From contig CAKZIH010000178.1 in the NCBI GenBank assembly GCA_936931335.1, positions 1 through 17,216 of the forward strand: a stretch of DNA of 17,216 bases, written 5' to 3'. The position numbers were made by a program, and so were the translations under genes. Origin of the DNA: an uncultured Nostocoides sp. (GTDB lineage: Bacteria; Actinomycetota; Actinomycetes; Actinomycetales; Dermatophilaceae). How positions within the stretch are numbered: position 1 is the first letter of the stretch; the number at the start of each line of letters is the position of its first letter. This document shows positions 8,065-14,675 of the stretch, piece by piece. The notes beneath the pieces are model-generated. The model saw only the letters and a program-made list of their open reading frames with translations, did no database searches and was not told the origin of the DNA.

Positions 8065-9944
8065 CGAGGCGGAGCGGTCAAGGACGAGAACAAGTTCGGT
8101 ACCCCGGAGAACGGCCACCAGGTGGGCAGCTCGGGGTTCAGCACGGACCACAGGATCAGACCGGCAGCGCCAACCGCAAGCAATCCCCCGACGAGCTGGG
8201 CGCCGGCATTACCCGGGGCCAGCCCCCGAGCCAGGCTGCGGCTGCCCCGGCGCAGGCCCGCGCCACCGGGACCCCACCAGGCCATCATCAGCGTGAGCGC
8301 CATCCCCGCGGCGAGCGCCACCGCATACTCCACGTGGTCGCCGGCTGGGGCGATCATCCGGAACCCGAGCAGGCAGGCGAAGACCCCCGCCAACCCCACC
8401 GCAGCCGGGATGAGAGAGGCGGCGAGCGTGGCAACGATGCCGCTGAGCAGGTGTATCGGGCTGGTCAGCACGGAGATGGCGACATCGGACGAGCGGGCAC
8501 CCTTGCTGTGGCGGCGCAGCACCAGCGAGGTGACGCTGCGGTCCGCGGTCCGCGCCAGGATCGACCAGAACACGGCCGCCGCCAGGGCGGCCGCCGGATA
8601 GGACGCGGCAAGCGCGATCAGGCAGCCCGCCAGCGCGAGCAGCACCCCGGCCCGCGACGTCCGGCCGATCCTTGGGTCACCGGCCATCGGCGGCCGGGGC
8701 GGCATCGGCCGTCCGTCCGGTCCGTATGCCGGTTCGCCCGGCCCGTATGCCGCCACCTCCCCCGGCCGGTAGGACACCTGCGCCGGATCGGGCCGGTATG
8801 GGGCGCCCTCGCCCGCCCCGGGCGCATAGGCCGTGGCACCCCGCCCACGTTGATCGCGCTCATTGGCCGGTGCCGGCTCGGCGAAAGCCGAGCGCCCGGC
8901 ATACGGCTCGGGGCTCGAATAACCCCGCTCGTAGTCGGTAAGACCAGCCGGTGGCGGGGGTGCGGTGGCTTGCTGGGCCGGGTTGGCCCGCAGCACCGGG
9001 GCAGCCACGGGGGCCGGCTGCACGGCCGGGAGCACCGCAGTCGGGCGGGCCTCGCCGGGCCTGGTGAGTTCGACCTGGCGGCGCGGGGTGCGCAGCACAT
9101 CGGTCACCGCGCCACCCTCGGCAAAGCGTTCCAGGGCGCGCAACACCTCGGTGTCGGTGGGGCGGTCCTCGGGATAGGGCGAGAGCGCGGCATCGAGCAG
9201 CGGCACCAGGTCTGGATCCACCCCGGACAGGTCGGCCTCGCCGCGCACCACGCGGGAGAGCACGCTCTCCATCGATCCGCGGCCAAAGGGCGGGCGGCCG
9301 CTGGCGGCGAAGCCCAGGGTCGCCGCCCAGCCCCACCAGTCGGTGGACTCGGTGACCTCCGCGCCCTCCACGACCTCGGGCGAGAGATAACCGGGGGTGC
9401 CCATGACCAGGCCGGTCCGGGTGAGCCGGATGTCATCGGCGACATGGGCGATCCCGAAGTCGATGAGCACCGGTTCCCCGTCGAGCAGCAGGACATTGCC
9501 CGGCTTGACGTCGCGGTGGATGACCCCGGCCTCGTGGATCGCGTGTAGCGCGCCGGCCAGGCCCCGGCCCAGCTGCAGCAGCGCGGCCCCGCGCAGCGGA
9601 CCGTTCTGCTCGACCACATCGTCGAGCGCGGGACCGGCGATATAGCGGGTCACCACATACGGCAATTGGGCACTGACGTCGTGATCGACGATCGGGGCGA
9701 CGTTGGGGTGGCGGATCCGACTGAGGGTCTCCACCTCCCGCCGCAGGCGGGTGCGCGCACCGGGATCGGCGGCGACATGGGGGCGCAGGACCTTCACCGC
9801 GACGGCACGCCCGGAGCGGTCCAGGGCGAGGTGGACCACGCCCATACCGCCCTCACCGAGTTGCTGCACCAGCCGGTAGGGACCGACCCGGGTGAACTCG
9901 GGCAGCTCCGGGGCGGGCTGCGCGCCGAGGGCATCCGTGGTCAT
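8061..9944 (-). CDS. Membrane Ser/Thr protein kinase (Hanks type) with polytopic C-terminus
   Basis: A 627-residue transmembrane protein kinase. The cytosolic catalytic domain spans about 20-275: glycine loop GEGGMGVV at 30-37, ATP-anchoring lysine K51 (VAVKVL), catalytic HRDVKPGN at about 143-150 (base D145), DFG at 162-164 and activation-segment end GTPGYLSPE at about 182-190. All essential residues are present, so it should be active. A Pro/Ala/Tyr/Gly-rich linker (about 280-428) with repeated YGPGEPAYGPDG- and YRP-like stretches follows. The last 190 residues hold four to six hydrophobic helices (around 431-463, 496-528, 537-557 and 581-602). There is no PASTA or other extracellular sensor domain, so it is not a PknB orthologue. 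The gene overlaps the ThrE-like gene downstream (GTGA). The start follows a TACCGT box by six bases, suggesting a leaderless transcript, and four MtrA-box-like repeats lie upstream. Confidence 0.94.
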   Translation of the reverse strand: MTTDALGAQPAPELPEFTRVGPYRLVQQLGEGGMGVVHLALDRSGRAVAVKVLRPHVAADPGARTRLRREVETLSRIRHPNVAPIVDHDVSAQLPYVVTRYIAGPALDDVVEQNGPLRGAALLQLGRGLAGALHAIHEAGVIHRDVKPGNVLLLDGEPVLIDFGIAHVADDIRLTRTGLVMGTPGYLSPEVVEGAEVTESTDWWGWAATLGFAASGRPPFGRGSMESVLSRVVRGEADLSGVDPDLVPLLDAALSPYPEDRPTDTEVLRALERFAEGGAVTDVLRTPRRQVELTRPGEARPTAVLPAVQPAPVAAPVLRANPAQQATAPPPPAGLTDYERGYSSPEPYAGRSAFAEPAPANERDQRGRGATAYAPGAGEGAPYRPDPAQVSYRPGEVAAYGPGEPAYGPDGRPMPPRPPMAGDPRIGRTSRAGVLLALAGCLIALAASYPAAALAAAVFWSILARTADRSVTSLVLRRHSKGARSSDVAISVLTSPIHLLSGIVATLAASLIPAAVGLAGVFACLLGFRMIAPAGDHVEYAVALAAGMALTLMMAWWGPGGAGLRRGSRSLARGLAPGNAGAQLVGGLLAVGAAGLILWSVLNPELPTWWPFSGVPNLFSSLTAPPR

Positions 9945-9956
9945 GCACTAACGGTA
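9945..9956 (-). promoter_or_regulatory. Probable leaderless promoter (-10) of the kinase operon
   Basis: Read on the minus strand, TACCGT (9956-9951) fits the actinobacterial TANNNT -10 consensus. It is followed by exactly six bases and then the ATG at 9944. That spacing puts the expected transcription start on the A of the ATG, giving a leaderless mRNA, and there is no Shine-Dalgarno. No convincing -35 hexamer is visible, which fits a promoter that needs an activator. The same hexamer and spacing occur before the CBS gene. Confidence 0.6.
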
Positions 9957-9986
9957 AATGAGGAGCCGAGCGCCGGGCCAGGTCTG

Positions 9987-10018
9987 ATCACATTCGTCAC
10001 AATTGTCACTGCTGTCAC
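9987..10018 (-). repeat. Four RTCAC direct repeats at 9-bp period (MtrA-box-like)
   Basis: On the plus strand the units are ATCAC at 9987-9991 and GTCAC at 9996-10000, 10005-10009 and 10014-10018, exactly 9 bases apart with unrelated spacers (ATTC, AATT, TGCT). On the minus strand they read as GTGAC units, from about -43 to -74 relative to the presumed start of the kinase mRNA, a position suited to activation. The motif and period resemble the GTCACA-type direct repeats described for the actinobacterial response regulator MtrA. The regulator assignment is an inference. Confidence 0.6.
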
Positions 10019-10027
10019 ACCGGTGTG
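10016..10027. repeat. Perfect 12-bp palindrome
   Basis: CACACCGGTGTG reads the same on both strands. It overlaps the last GTCAC unit and lies in the 111-base gap between the CBS gene and the kinase gene. It could be an operator for a dimeric repressor. Alternatively, with the following GCACCGG, it could form a weak hairpin at the end of the CBS transcript. No way to decide from sequence alone. Confidence 0.4.
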
Positions 10028-10055
10028 CACCGGGCCAGCGGCCGCAACCGTCGAC

Positions 10056-10484
10056 CTACTGCTGGTGGATATAGGCCTCGAGTTGGTCGCGTTCGGCCTG
10101 CAGATTGTTGATCCGGCTCTTGACCACATCCCCGATGCTGGCGATGGCGTGCAACTGCCCGTCCACCACCACCGGGATATGGCGGATGCGGTGCTCGGTC
10201 ATCATCGATTCCAGTTCGTCGAGGTCGCCGTCCGGCCCTACCGTGCGCACCTGCGTGGTCATGATGGCGGCCACCGGTCCGGTGAGGATGTCCGCCCCGG
10301 CCCTATGGAGGTGGCGCACCACATCGCGTTCACTGACGATGCCGTCGACCCGGGAGCCGTCGTCGCTGACGACCACCGCTCCGATGTGATGCTCGGCGAG
10401 CAGCGCGAGCAACTCCGACACGCTCGCGTCCCGAGCGATCGTCACGACCCCGCGGTTGCCGCGGACCAGCTCAGAGATCTTCAT
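10056..10484 (-). CDS. Two-CBS-domain protein
   Basis: A 142-residue stand-alone protein made of a tandem pair of CBS domains (a Bateman module), which in this family bind adenine nucleotides and act as energy or redox sensors. The first domain is about 8-60, with VSELLALLAEHHIGAVVVSDDGS and GIVSERDVVRHL; the second is about 70-125, with PDGDLDELESMMTEHRIRHIPVV and IASIGDVVKSRI. A short C-terminal coiled helix (NLQAERDQLEAYI) is typical of the small bacterial CBS proteins. The start is the ATG at 10484, because the long upstream extension of this frame runs antisense to the aminotransferase pseudogene. There is no Shine-Dalgarno, and TACCGT lies six bases before the start. The physiological partner is not apparent. 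It stands alone between the kinase operon and the pseudogene and is transcribed toward the kinase. Confidence 0.93.
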   Translation of the reverse strand: MKISELVRGNRGVVTIARDASVSELLALLAEHHIGAVVVSDDGSRVDGIVSERDVVRHLHRAGADILTGPVAAIMTTQVRTVGPDGDLDELESMMTEHRIRHIPVVVDGQLHAIASIGDVVKSRINNLQAERDQLEAYIHQQ

Positions 10485-10496
10485 GAACCGACGGTA
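10485..10496 (-). promoter_or_regulatory. Probable leaderless promoter (-10) of the CBS gene
   Basis: On the minus strand TACCGT (10496-10491) precedes the ATG at 10484 by exactly six bases, with no Shine-Dalgarno between. This is the same hexamer and the same spacing as in front of the kinase gene, so the two genes are likely read by the same type of promoter and translated from leaderless mRNA. No clear -35 box is visible. Confidence 0.55.
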
Positions 10497-10631
10497 GTGG
10501 CAAGCGTCCCGCACCGCTAGAGCCAGTTTGACACTCCCCTTCCGCCGGTATGCCGTCACCGGTATGCCGGGTCGTCTCACCCGCCATACCCATCCGGTGC
10601 GCGACCACGGCCGGAGCGGCACAATCGGCTC
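10497..10631 (+). promoter_or_regulatory. Divergent intergenic region with GGTATGCC repeats
   Basis: This is the rest of the 147-base gap between the CBS gene and the pseudogene. It contains TTGACA at 10528-10533 (plus strand), a perfect 11-base direct repeat CCGGTATGCCG at 10545-10555 and 10559-10569 (14-base period), and a related inverted copy, GCCATACC, at 10583-10590. CACAAT at 10620-10625 lies six bases before the pseudogene ATG and could be its former -10 box. The repeats may be an operator, but GTATGS words are common throughout this DNA, so the clustering needs a statistical test. Confidence 0.4.
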
Positions 10632-11767
10632 ATGGACGATCCCTTCGACATCCCCCTGGCCGAATTGCGCCGCCGCCGTAGCGCGAAATGGTCCCGCGCC
10701 GGGGAGTCCCTGCCGCTGTGAGTTGCCGAGATGGACGTCCGCCTCGCCGAGCCGATCACTGCCGCGCTGCGCGAAGCGGAGGAGTCGTCCGACACCGGTT
10801 ATCCCGGTGACGGCCCGGCGTATGCCGAGGCGTTCGCCGCCTTCGCGGACGCCCGCTGGGGTTGGCATGGCGACCCGCAGCTGTGCATCGGCTACCCCGA
10901 TCTCAATGCCTCCGGCGTCGCCGTGGTCGCCCATTTCGCGCGCGCCGAGGGCCGCGTGGTAATCACTCCCCCGGTCTACAACGCCTTCTATGTCTGGCGC
11001 AACGACGCCGGCCTGCAACCGGTCGAGGTGCCGCTGGGCGTGAACACCGGCATACCGGATCTGGACGGGATCGCCGCGGCCCTGGCCGACGGGGTCCGTG
11101 TGGTGCTGATCAGCAATCCGCATAATCCGCTGGGTCGCCTGTGGCGACGCGAGGAGTCGGCGCGACTGGCCGATTTGGCTGCCCAGCATGACGCCGTGGT
11201 CATCTCCGACGAGATCCATGCGCCGCTGACCTTCCCCGGTCAGGAGTTCGTGCCCTATCTGACGGTCTCCGAGAATGCGAGCACGCGTGGGTTGGCGCGC
11301 ATTCGGCGAGCAAGGCCTGGAACCTCGCCGGCCTGAAGGCCTCGCTCGTGGTGCGGGCGCAGCAGAGCCCGGAATTCCCTACTGCCGAGGAACTGCCCTA
11401 GAGCCTGGGACTCTTCGGCCTCATCGCCGGCGAGGCGGCCTTCCGCGACGGGGTCGAGTGGCTGGACGAGGTCACCGAGCGGATCGCCCAGCGCGCCGCA
11501 CATGTGCGCGACCGGCTGACGCGGGAACTGCCAGGGGTGCGCATGCCCACACTGGAGGCCAGCTATGATGTGGCTGGACCTGCGCGAGGTGCTCCCCGGC
11601 GTCGACGACCCGGCCACTCTCATCCGGGAGCGCACCGGGGTCTACGTCAGCTCCGGCCGGCCTTCGGGTCCGTCGGGGCCGGCTGCGTGCGGATCAATAT
11701 CGGCACCTCGTGGGAGATCCTGGACACCCTACTCGATGCCATCGTCGCCACCGTCCGAGGGAGCTAG
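10632..11767 (+). pseudogene. MalY/PatB-type C-S lyase (aminotransferase class I/II), degraded
   Basis: Read across frames, this is a full-length (about 378-codon) pyridoxal-phosphate enzyme of the MalY/PatB cystathionine beta-lyase type. The start is the ATG at 10632. Family marks are KW near residue 20, LPL-[stop]-VAEMD, ISNPHNPLGR, DEIHAPLTFPG and HSASKAWNLAGLK, which holds the cofactor lysine. The ending CVRINIGTSWEILD also fits. Five lesions are visible. TGA at 10719-10721 stands where relatives have Trp in LPLWVAEMD. A -1-type shift lies near 11298-11300, just before the HSASK segment. TAG is at 11399-11401. A +1-type shift lies near 11563-11566, where S-Y-M-W-L-D-L-R would be restored. 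Another -1-type shift lies near 11656-11662, before A-F-G-S-V-G-A-G. Between lesions the sequence is well conserved, suggesting recent decay. A full-length functional product is not possible from this copy; an internal ATG at 10731 could restart only the first third. Confidence 0.9.
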
Positions 11768-11800
11768 GCCCGCGGAAGCTGGGCCCGCGGGAGCTAGCTC
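11761..11800. terminator. Strong GC-rich hairpin, probable bidirectional terminator
   Basis: Arms GAGCTAG (11761-11767) and CTAGCTC (11794-11800) pair at the base. Arms CCCGCGG (11769-11775) and CCGCGGG (11785-11791) pair above them, with a 1/2-base internal bulge and a nine-base loop. The 14-bp stem lies between two convergent genes. The TAG stop of the pseudogene is inside the left basal arm and the TAG stop of the LacI-type gene (minus strand, 11796-11794) is inside the right one. There is no T-tract, as is common for actinobacterial terminators. The same stretch can also be seen as two imperfect 15-base tandem units. Confidence 0.72.
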
Positions 11801-12804
11801 GGTGCCCCGGCGGTGGAGGCGCGCACCACGAGCTCCGGGGTGAACATCAGTTCACGGGCGGGCAAGTCCACGCCGCGGATCTGGTCCACCAGGGCTCGCG
11901 CCGCCACCTCGGACATCTCGATCACGCTCTGGCGCACCGTGGTCAGCGGCGGATCGGTGAAGCCCATCAGCGGCGAGTCGTCATAGCCCACGACCGACAG
12001 GTCGCGCGGCACGGACAACCCCATTCGCCGGGCCTGCCGGATGGCGCCGAGCGCCATGATGTCGGAGCCGAAAAATACCCCAGTGTGGCCGCGCTCGATC
12101 AGTTCGCGGGCTGCCGAGGCGCCGCCCTCGACGGTAAAGAGGCTGTGCACCACCGCTTCTCGCGGATCGAGGTCCGGCAGCAGTTCGCCGAGGACCCGGT
12201 GGAAGGCGGCGACCTTCTCGCGCACCGGCACATAGTGCGCGGGCCCCACTCCCAGCCCGATCCGGCGGTGGCCGAGCTCGAAGAGGTGGCGCACCACCTG
12301 CTCCACGGCCAATTCGTCGTCGCTGGAGACAAAGGTTGCGGGGACCCCCTCGCGCCGGCCGTTGATCAGCACCAGGGGCATTCCCTGCTCGATCAACCGG
12401 GCATAGCGATCCATCGACTCCCGGGTGTCGGCATGCTGCCCCGATACGCAGATGATCCCGACCACCCCGCGATCCAGCAGCATCCGGACGTAGGCGTCCT
12501 CGTGGATGCCACCGGTGGTCTGGGTGCACAGCACCGGGGTCAGCCCGCTGGCGGCCAGCACGCTCTCGATGGTCTGCGCGAAGGCCGGGAAGATCGGATT
12601 GGTCAGTTCCGGCGTGATCAGCCCGACTAGGGCGCCGCCGCGCGGGCGCAGGCGGGTGGGCACCTCATACCCGAGCACATCGACGGCGGTGAGGACCGCG
12701 TCCCGGGTCGCCTGGGCGACCCCCGGCTTGCCGTTGAGCACGCGGGAGACCGTCGCCTCGCTCACCTCGGCCTGACGGGCAACCTCAGCCAGCCGCAGCT
12801 TCAT
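11794..12804 (-). CDS. LacI-family transcriptional regulator of the maltodextrin operon
   Basis: A 336-residue DNA-binding repressor-type protein. The N-terminal helix-turn-helix is clear: LRLAEVARQAEVSEATVSRVLNG at about 3-25, then the hinge around VLGYEVPTRLRPR (43-55). A periplasmic-binding-protein-like ligand domain follows, with the first strand GALVGLITPELTNPIFPAF, GIICVSGQHADT, VLINGR, FVSSDDELAVEQVVRHL and SVVGYDDSPLMGFTDPPLTTVRQS near the C-terminus. Length is standard for LacI/GalR proteins. The ATG at 12804 overlaps the stop of the amylase gene (ATGA, 12801-12804), so translation is coupled; an alternative ATG at 12819 would add five residues. As the last gene of the mal operon it is expected to control that operon in response to maltose, maltodextrin or a related sugar. 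Its operator should lie upstream of the operon, outside this window. I see no separate promoter. Confidence 0.93.
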   Translation of the reverse strand: MKLRLAEVARQAEVSEATVSRVLNGKPGVAQATRDAVLTAVDVLGYEVPTRLRPRGGALVGLITPELTNPIFPAFAQTIESVLAASGLTPVLCTQTTGGIHEDAYVRMLLDRGVVGIICVSGQHADTRESMDRYARLIEQGMPLVLINGRREGVPATFVSSDDELAVEQVVRHLFELGHRRIGLGVGPAHYVPVREKVAAFHRVLGELLPDLDPREAVVHSLFTVEGGASAARELIERGHTGVFFGSDIMALGAIRQARRMGLSVPRDLSVVGYDDSPLMGFTDPPLTTVRQSVIEMSEVAARALVDQIRGVDLPARELMFTPELVVRASTAGAPS

Positions 12805-14675
12805 TCGCTCGGCGCCCATGTCCACACCCGCACCAGCGCAGCCCCGGCGTCGAGGCGCACCTGCTCCCCACCGACCTCGATGCCCGGCCCGTATGCCGCC
12901 CGCCCACCCGCGATCCCGGCCAGGGCCGCGGCGGGTAGCTCGATCGGCTCGTGGGCCGCCCGCGCCAGGTGCACCAGGACCACCTCGTCGCGGTGCTCGC
13001 GCAGATAGACCAGCGCATCCGGTCCGGCATGCACCCACCGCAATCCCCCGGCCTGCAGCGCCCCCGACGCCTTGCGCAGCGCGATCAGCTCTCGGTAGAC
13101 CTGGTGAATTCGCTTGTCCCACAGCGGTATGCCGCTCGCCTCGTCCACCGCGCCGGTGTCCCGGGCCGACCACGGCATCGGCCGGCGTCCGTCCTCGCCG
13201 AAGTCGCCGAGCATCCCGATCTCGTCGCCATAGGTAAGCATCGGGATGCCGGGCATGGTGAAGAGCAAACCCGCCGCCACGTCCACCTGCGCCTCGTCGT
13301 CGCCCACCAGGCTGCGAATGCGGGTGGTGTCATGGGAACCGACCAGGGTGAAGCTGTGGGTCAGCGTCACCCAGGGCATCAGCGCCGAGAACTCGCGCAT
13401 CGTGTCCATCACCGCCTCGCCATCCAAGCACGGGACGATTACCGGCAGCCCGAGGAAGTCCGGCGCGTGCCCGCGGTGACGCAGCCAGGTCCACAGCGGG
13501 CGGGTGAAACCGGCGTAGTTCATCACCCCGTGCCAGCCGTCACCCAGCGCATCCCCGGTGGTGTCATGGCAGTGCTCGGCGATGACCAGCGCATCCGCGC
13601 GGGCCGCGGTCGCGGCGGCGCGCATTCGTCGGGCCACGCGCTGGTTGTGATCCTGGGCGCCATACCGGCCGGTCATATTGGCCACATCGACGCGCCAGCC
13701 GTCGAGCCCGTATGGCGCGCCCAGCCACTTGCGCACCACGCCGTCGGGGTTGTCGAAGATCCGCTCGGCGAGTTCCTCGGAGTCGTAGTTGAGCTTGGGC
13801 AGCGAGGGCACGCCGAGCCAGGCCTCGTAGCGTTCCCCCTCGAAGAAGTAGTAATCGCGTTCTGCGGCAGCCGGATCGGACTGCGCTGCCAGGAACCACT
13901 CGTGCCCGGCGCCGGTGTGATTGGTGGTGAAGTCGCCGAGCAACCGCATACCCCGCGCATGCACGGCGTCCGAGAGCCGGATCAGCGCGGCGTCCCCGCC
14001 CAGGACCGGGTCGACAGCGGTGAAGGTGCTCGCGTCATACCGGTGGTTGGAGCGCGCCGGGAAGATCGGGGTGAGGTAGACGACATCGACCCCGAGGTCA
14101 GCGACATGGTCGAGGTGCTCGGCGATCCCGTCCAGATCCCCGCCATAGAGCTGCAAGCCGGTCTCCGCGGACCGCCCGGCGACCGGGGTGTCCCAGTCGA
14201 CCGGGATCGCCCACTCCGGTGCCGCGCGGTCGTCGGCCGCACCCGAGCGCGCGAACCGGTCCGGGAAGATCTGGTAGACCACGGCCGCGTCGCTCCATTG
14301 TGGCGGGGCGGGATAGGTGGTGATCCGGAAGTCTGCGGCGTCCGGCACATCCCGACCATGCAGCCCGGTGCCATTGAGCCATTGGTAACCCAGAGCGCCG
14401 CCCTGTAGCAGGAAGCGATAGTTGGTGACCGGGTTATGCACCCGCAGCGGCAGCGACCACCACGCGTCCGCGCCGCTTGTCTCCACCAGCCGCCCTGCGG
14501 CATAGGCCGGTTCGGCGTCCGGCGTGGAGCGCACATGGACGCTGGTGACCGCCGCCGTATGCGGCACGCGCACCAGCAGCTCGACGACCTCGCCGAGCCG
14601 CGGGTGCAGCGTGGAGACGTACCGGCCGGAGCCGTCGTGATGGGGCAGATCGAGCAGATGAGCCGCGGGGCTCAC
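12801..14675 (-). CDS. Cytoplasmic GH13 alpha-glucan hydrolase (neopullulanase/cyclomaltodextrinase-like)
   Basis: A 624-residue glycoside hydrolase family 13 enzyme, with an N-terminal beta-sandwich (about 1-120) of the kind found in neopullulanases, cyclomaltodextrinases and maltogenic amylases. The (beta/alpha)8 domain carries VVYQIFPDRFARS (about 132-144) and DFTTNHTG (248-255, conserved region I). The catalytic nucleophile is in GWRVDVAN (D330), the acid/base in VIAEHCHD (E367) and the third acid in LVGSHDT (D449). PMPWSARDTG-type and C-terminal beta-domain sequences complete it. All three catalytic acids are present. No signal peptide is visible, so it should act on maltodextrins or cyclodextrins after import. 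The GTG start at 14675 overlaps the malG stop (GTGA). The exact specificity (alpha-amylase, neopullulanase or maltodextrin glucosidase) cannot be settled from motifs. Confidence 0.92.
   Translation of the reverse strand: MSPAAHLLDLPHHDGSGRYVSTLHPRLGEVVELLVRVPHTAAVTSVHVRSTPDAEPAYAAGRLVETSGADAWWSLPLRVHNPVTNYRFLLQGGALGYQWLNGTGLHGRDVPDAADFRITTYPAPPQWSDAAVVYQIFPDRFARSGAADDRAAPEWAIPVDWDTPVAGRSAETGLQLYGGDLDGIAEHLDHVADLGVDVVYLTPIFPARSNHRYDASTFTAVDPVLGGDAALIRLSDAVHARGMRLLGDFTTNHTGAGHEWFLAAQSDPAAAERDYYFFEGERYEAWLGVPSLPKLNYDSEELAERIFDNPDGVVRKWLGAPYGLDGWRVDVANMTGRYGAQDHNQRVARRMRAAATAARADALVIAEHCHDTTGDALGDGWHGVMNYAGFTRPLWTWLRHRGHAPDFLGLPVIVPCLDGEAVMDTMREFSALMPWVTLTHSFTLVGSHDTTRIRSLVGDDEAQVDVAAGLLFTMPGIPMLTYGDEIGMLGDFGEDGRRPMPWSARDTGAVDEASGIPLWDKRIHQVYRELIALRKASGALQAGGLRWVHAGPDALVYLREHRDEVVLVHLARAAHEPIELPAAALAGIAGGRAAYGPGIEVGGEQVRLDAGAALVRVWTWAPSE

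Noticed and set aside
10528..10533. TTGACA as a -35 box of the pseudogene
   Set aside because: No TANNNT lies 16-18 bases downstream; TATGCC at 15 bases is a poor match and is part of the GGTATGCC repeat. It is mentioned only as content of the gap.
10719..10721. TGA read as tryptophan or selenocysteine in the C-S lyase gene
   Set aside because: Other genes here use TGA as their normal stop, no selenocysteine element is visible, and the three later frameshifts would destroy the protein anyway.
11762..11795. Tandem 15-base repeat (two imperfect units starting AGCT)
   Set aside because: The same bases are explained better by a 14-bp hairpin between convergent genes; two units do not make a repeat array.
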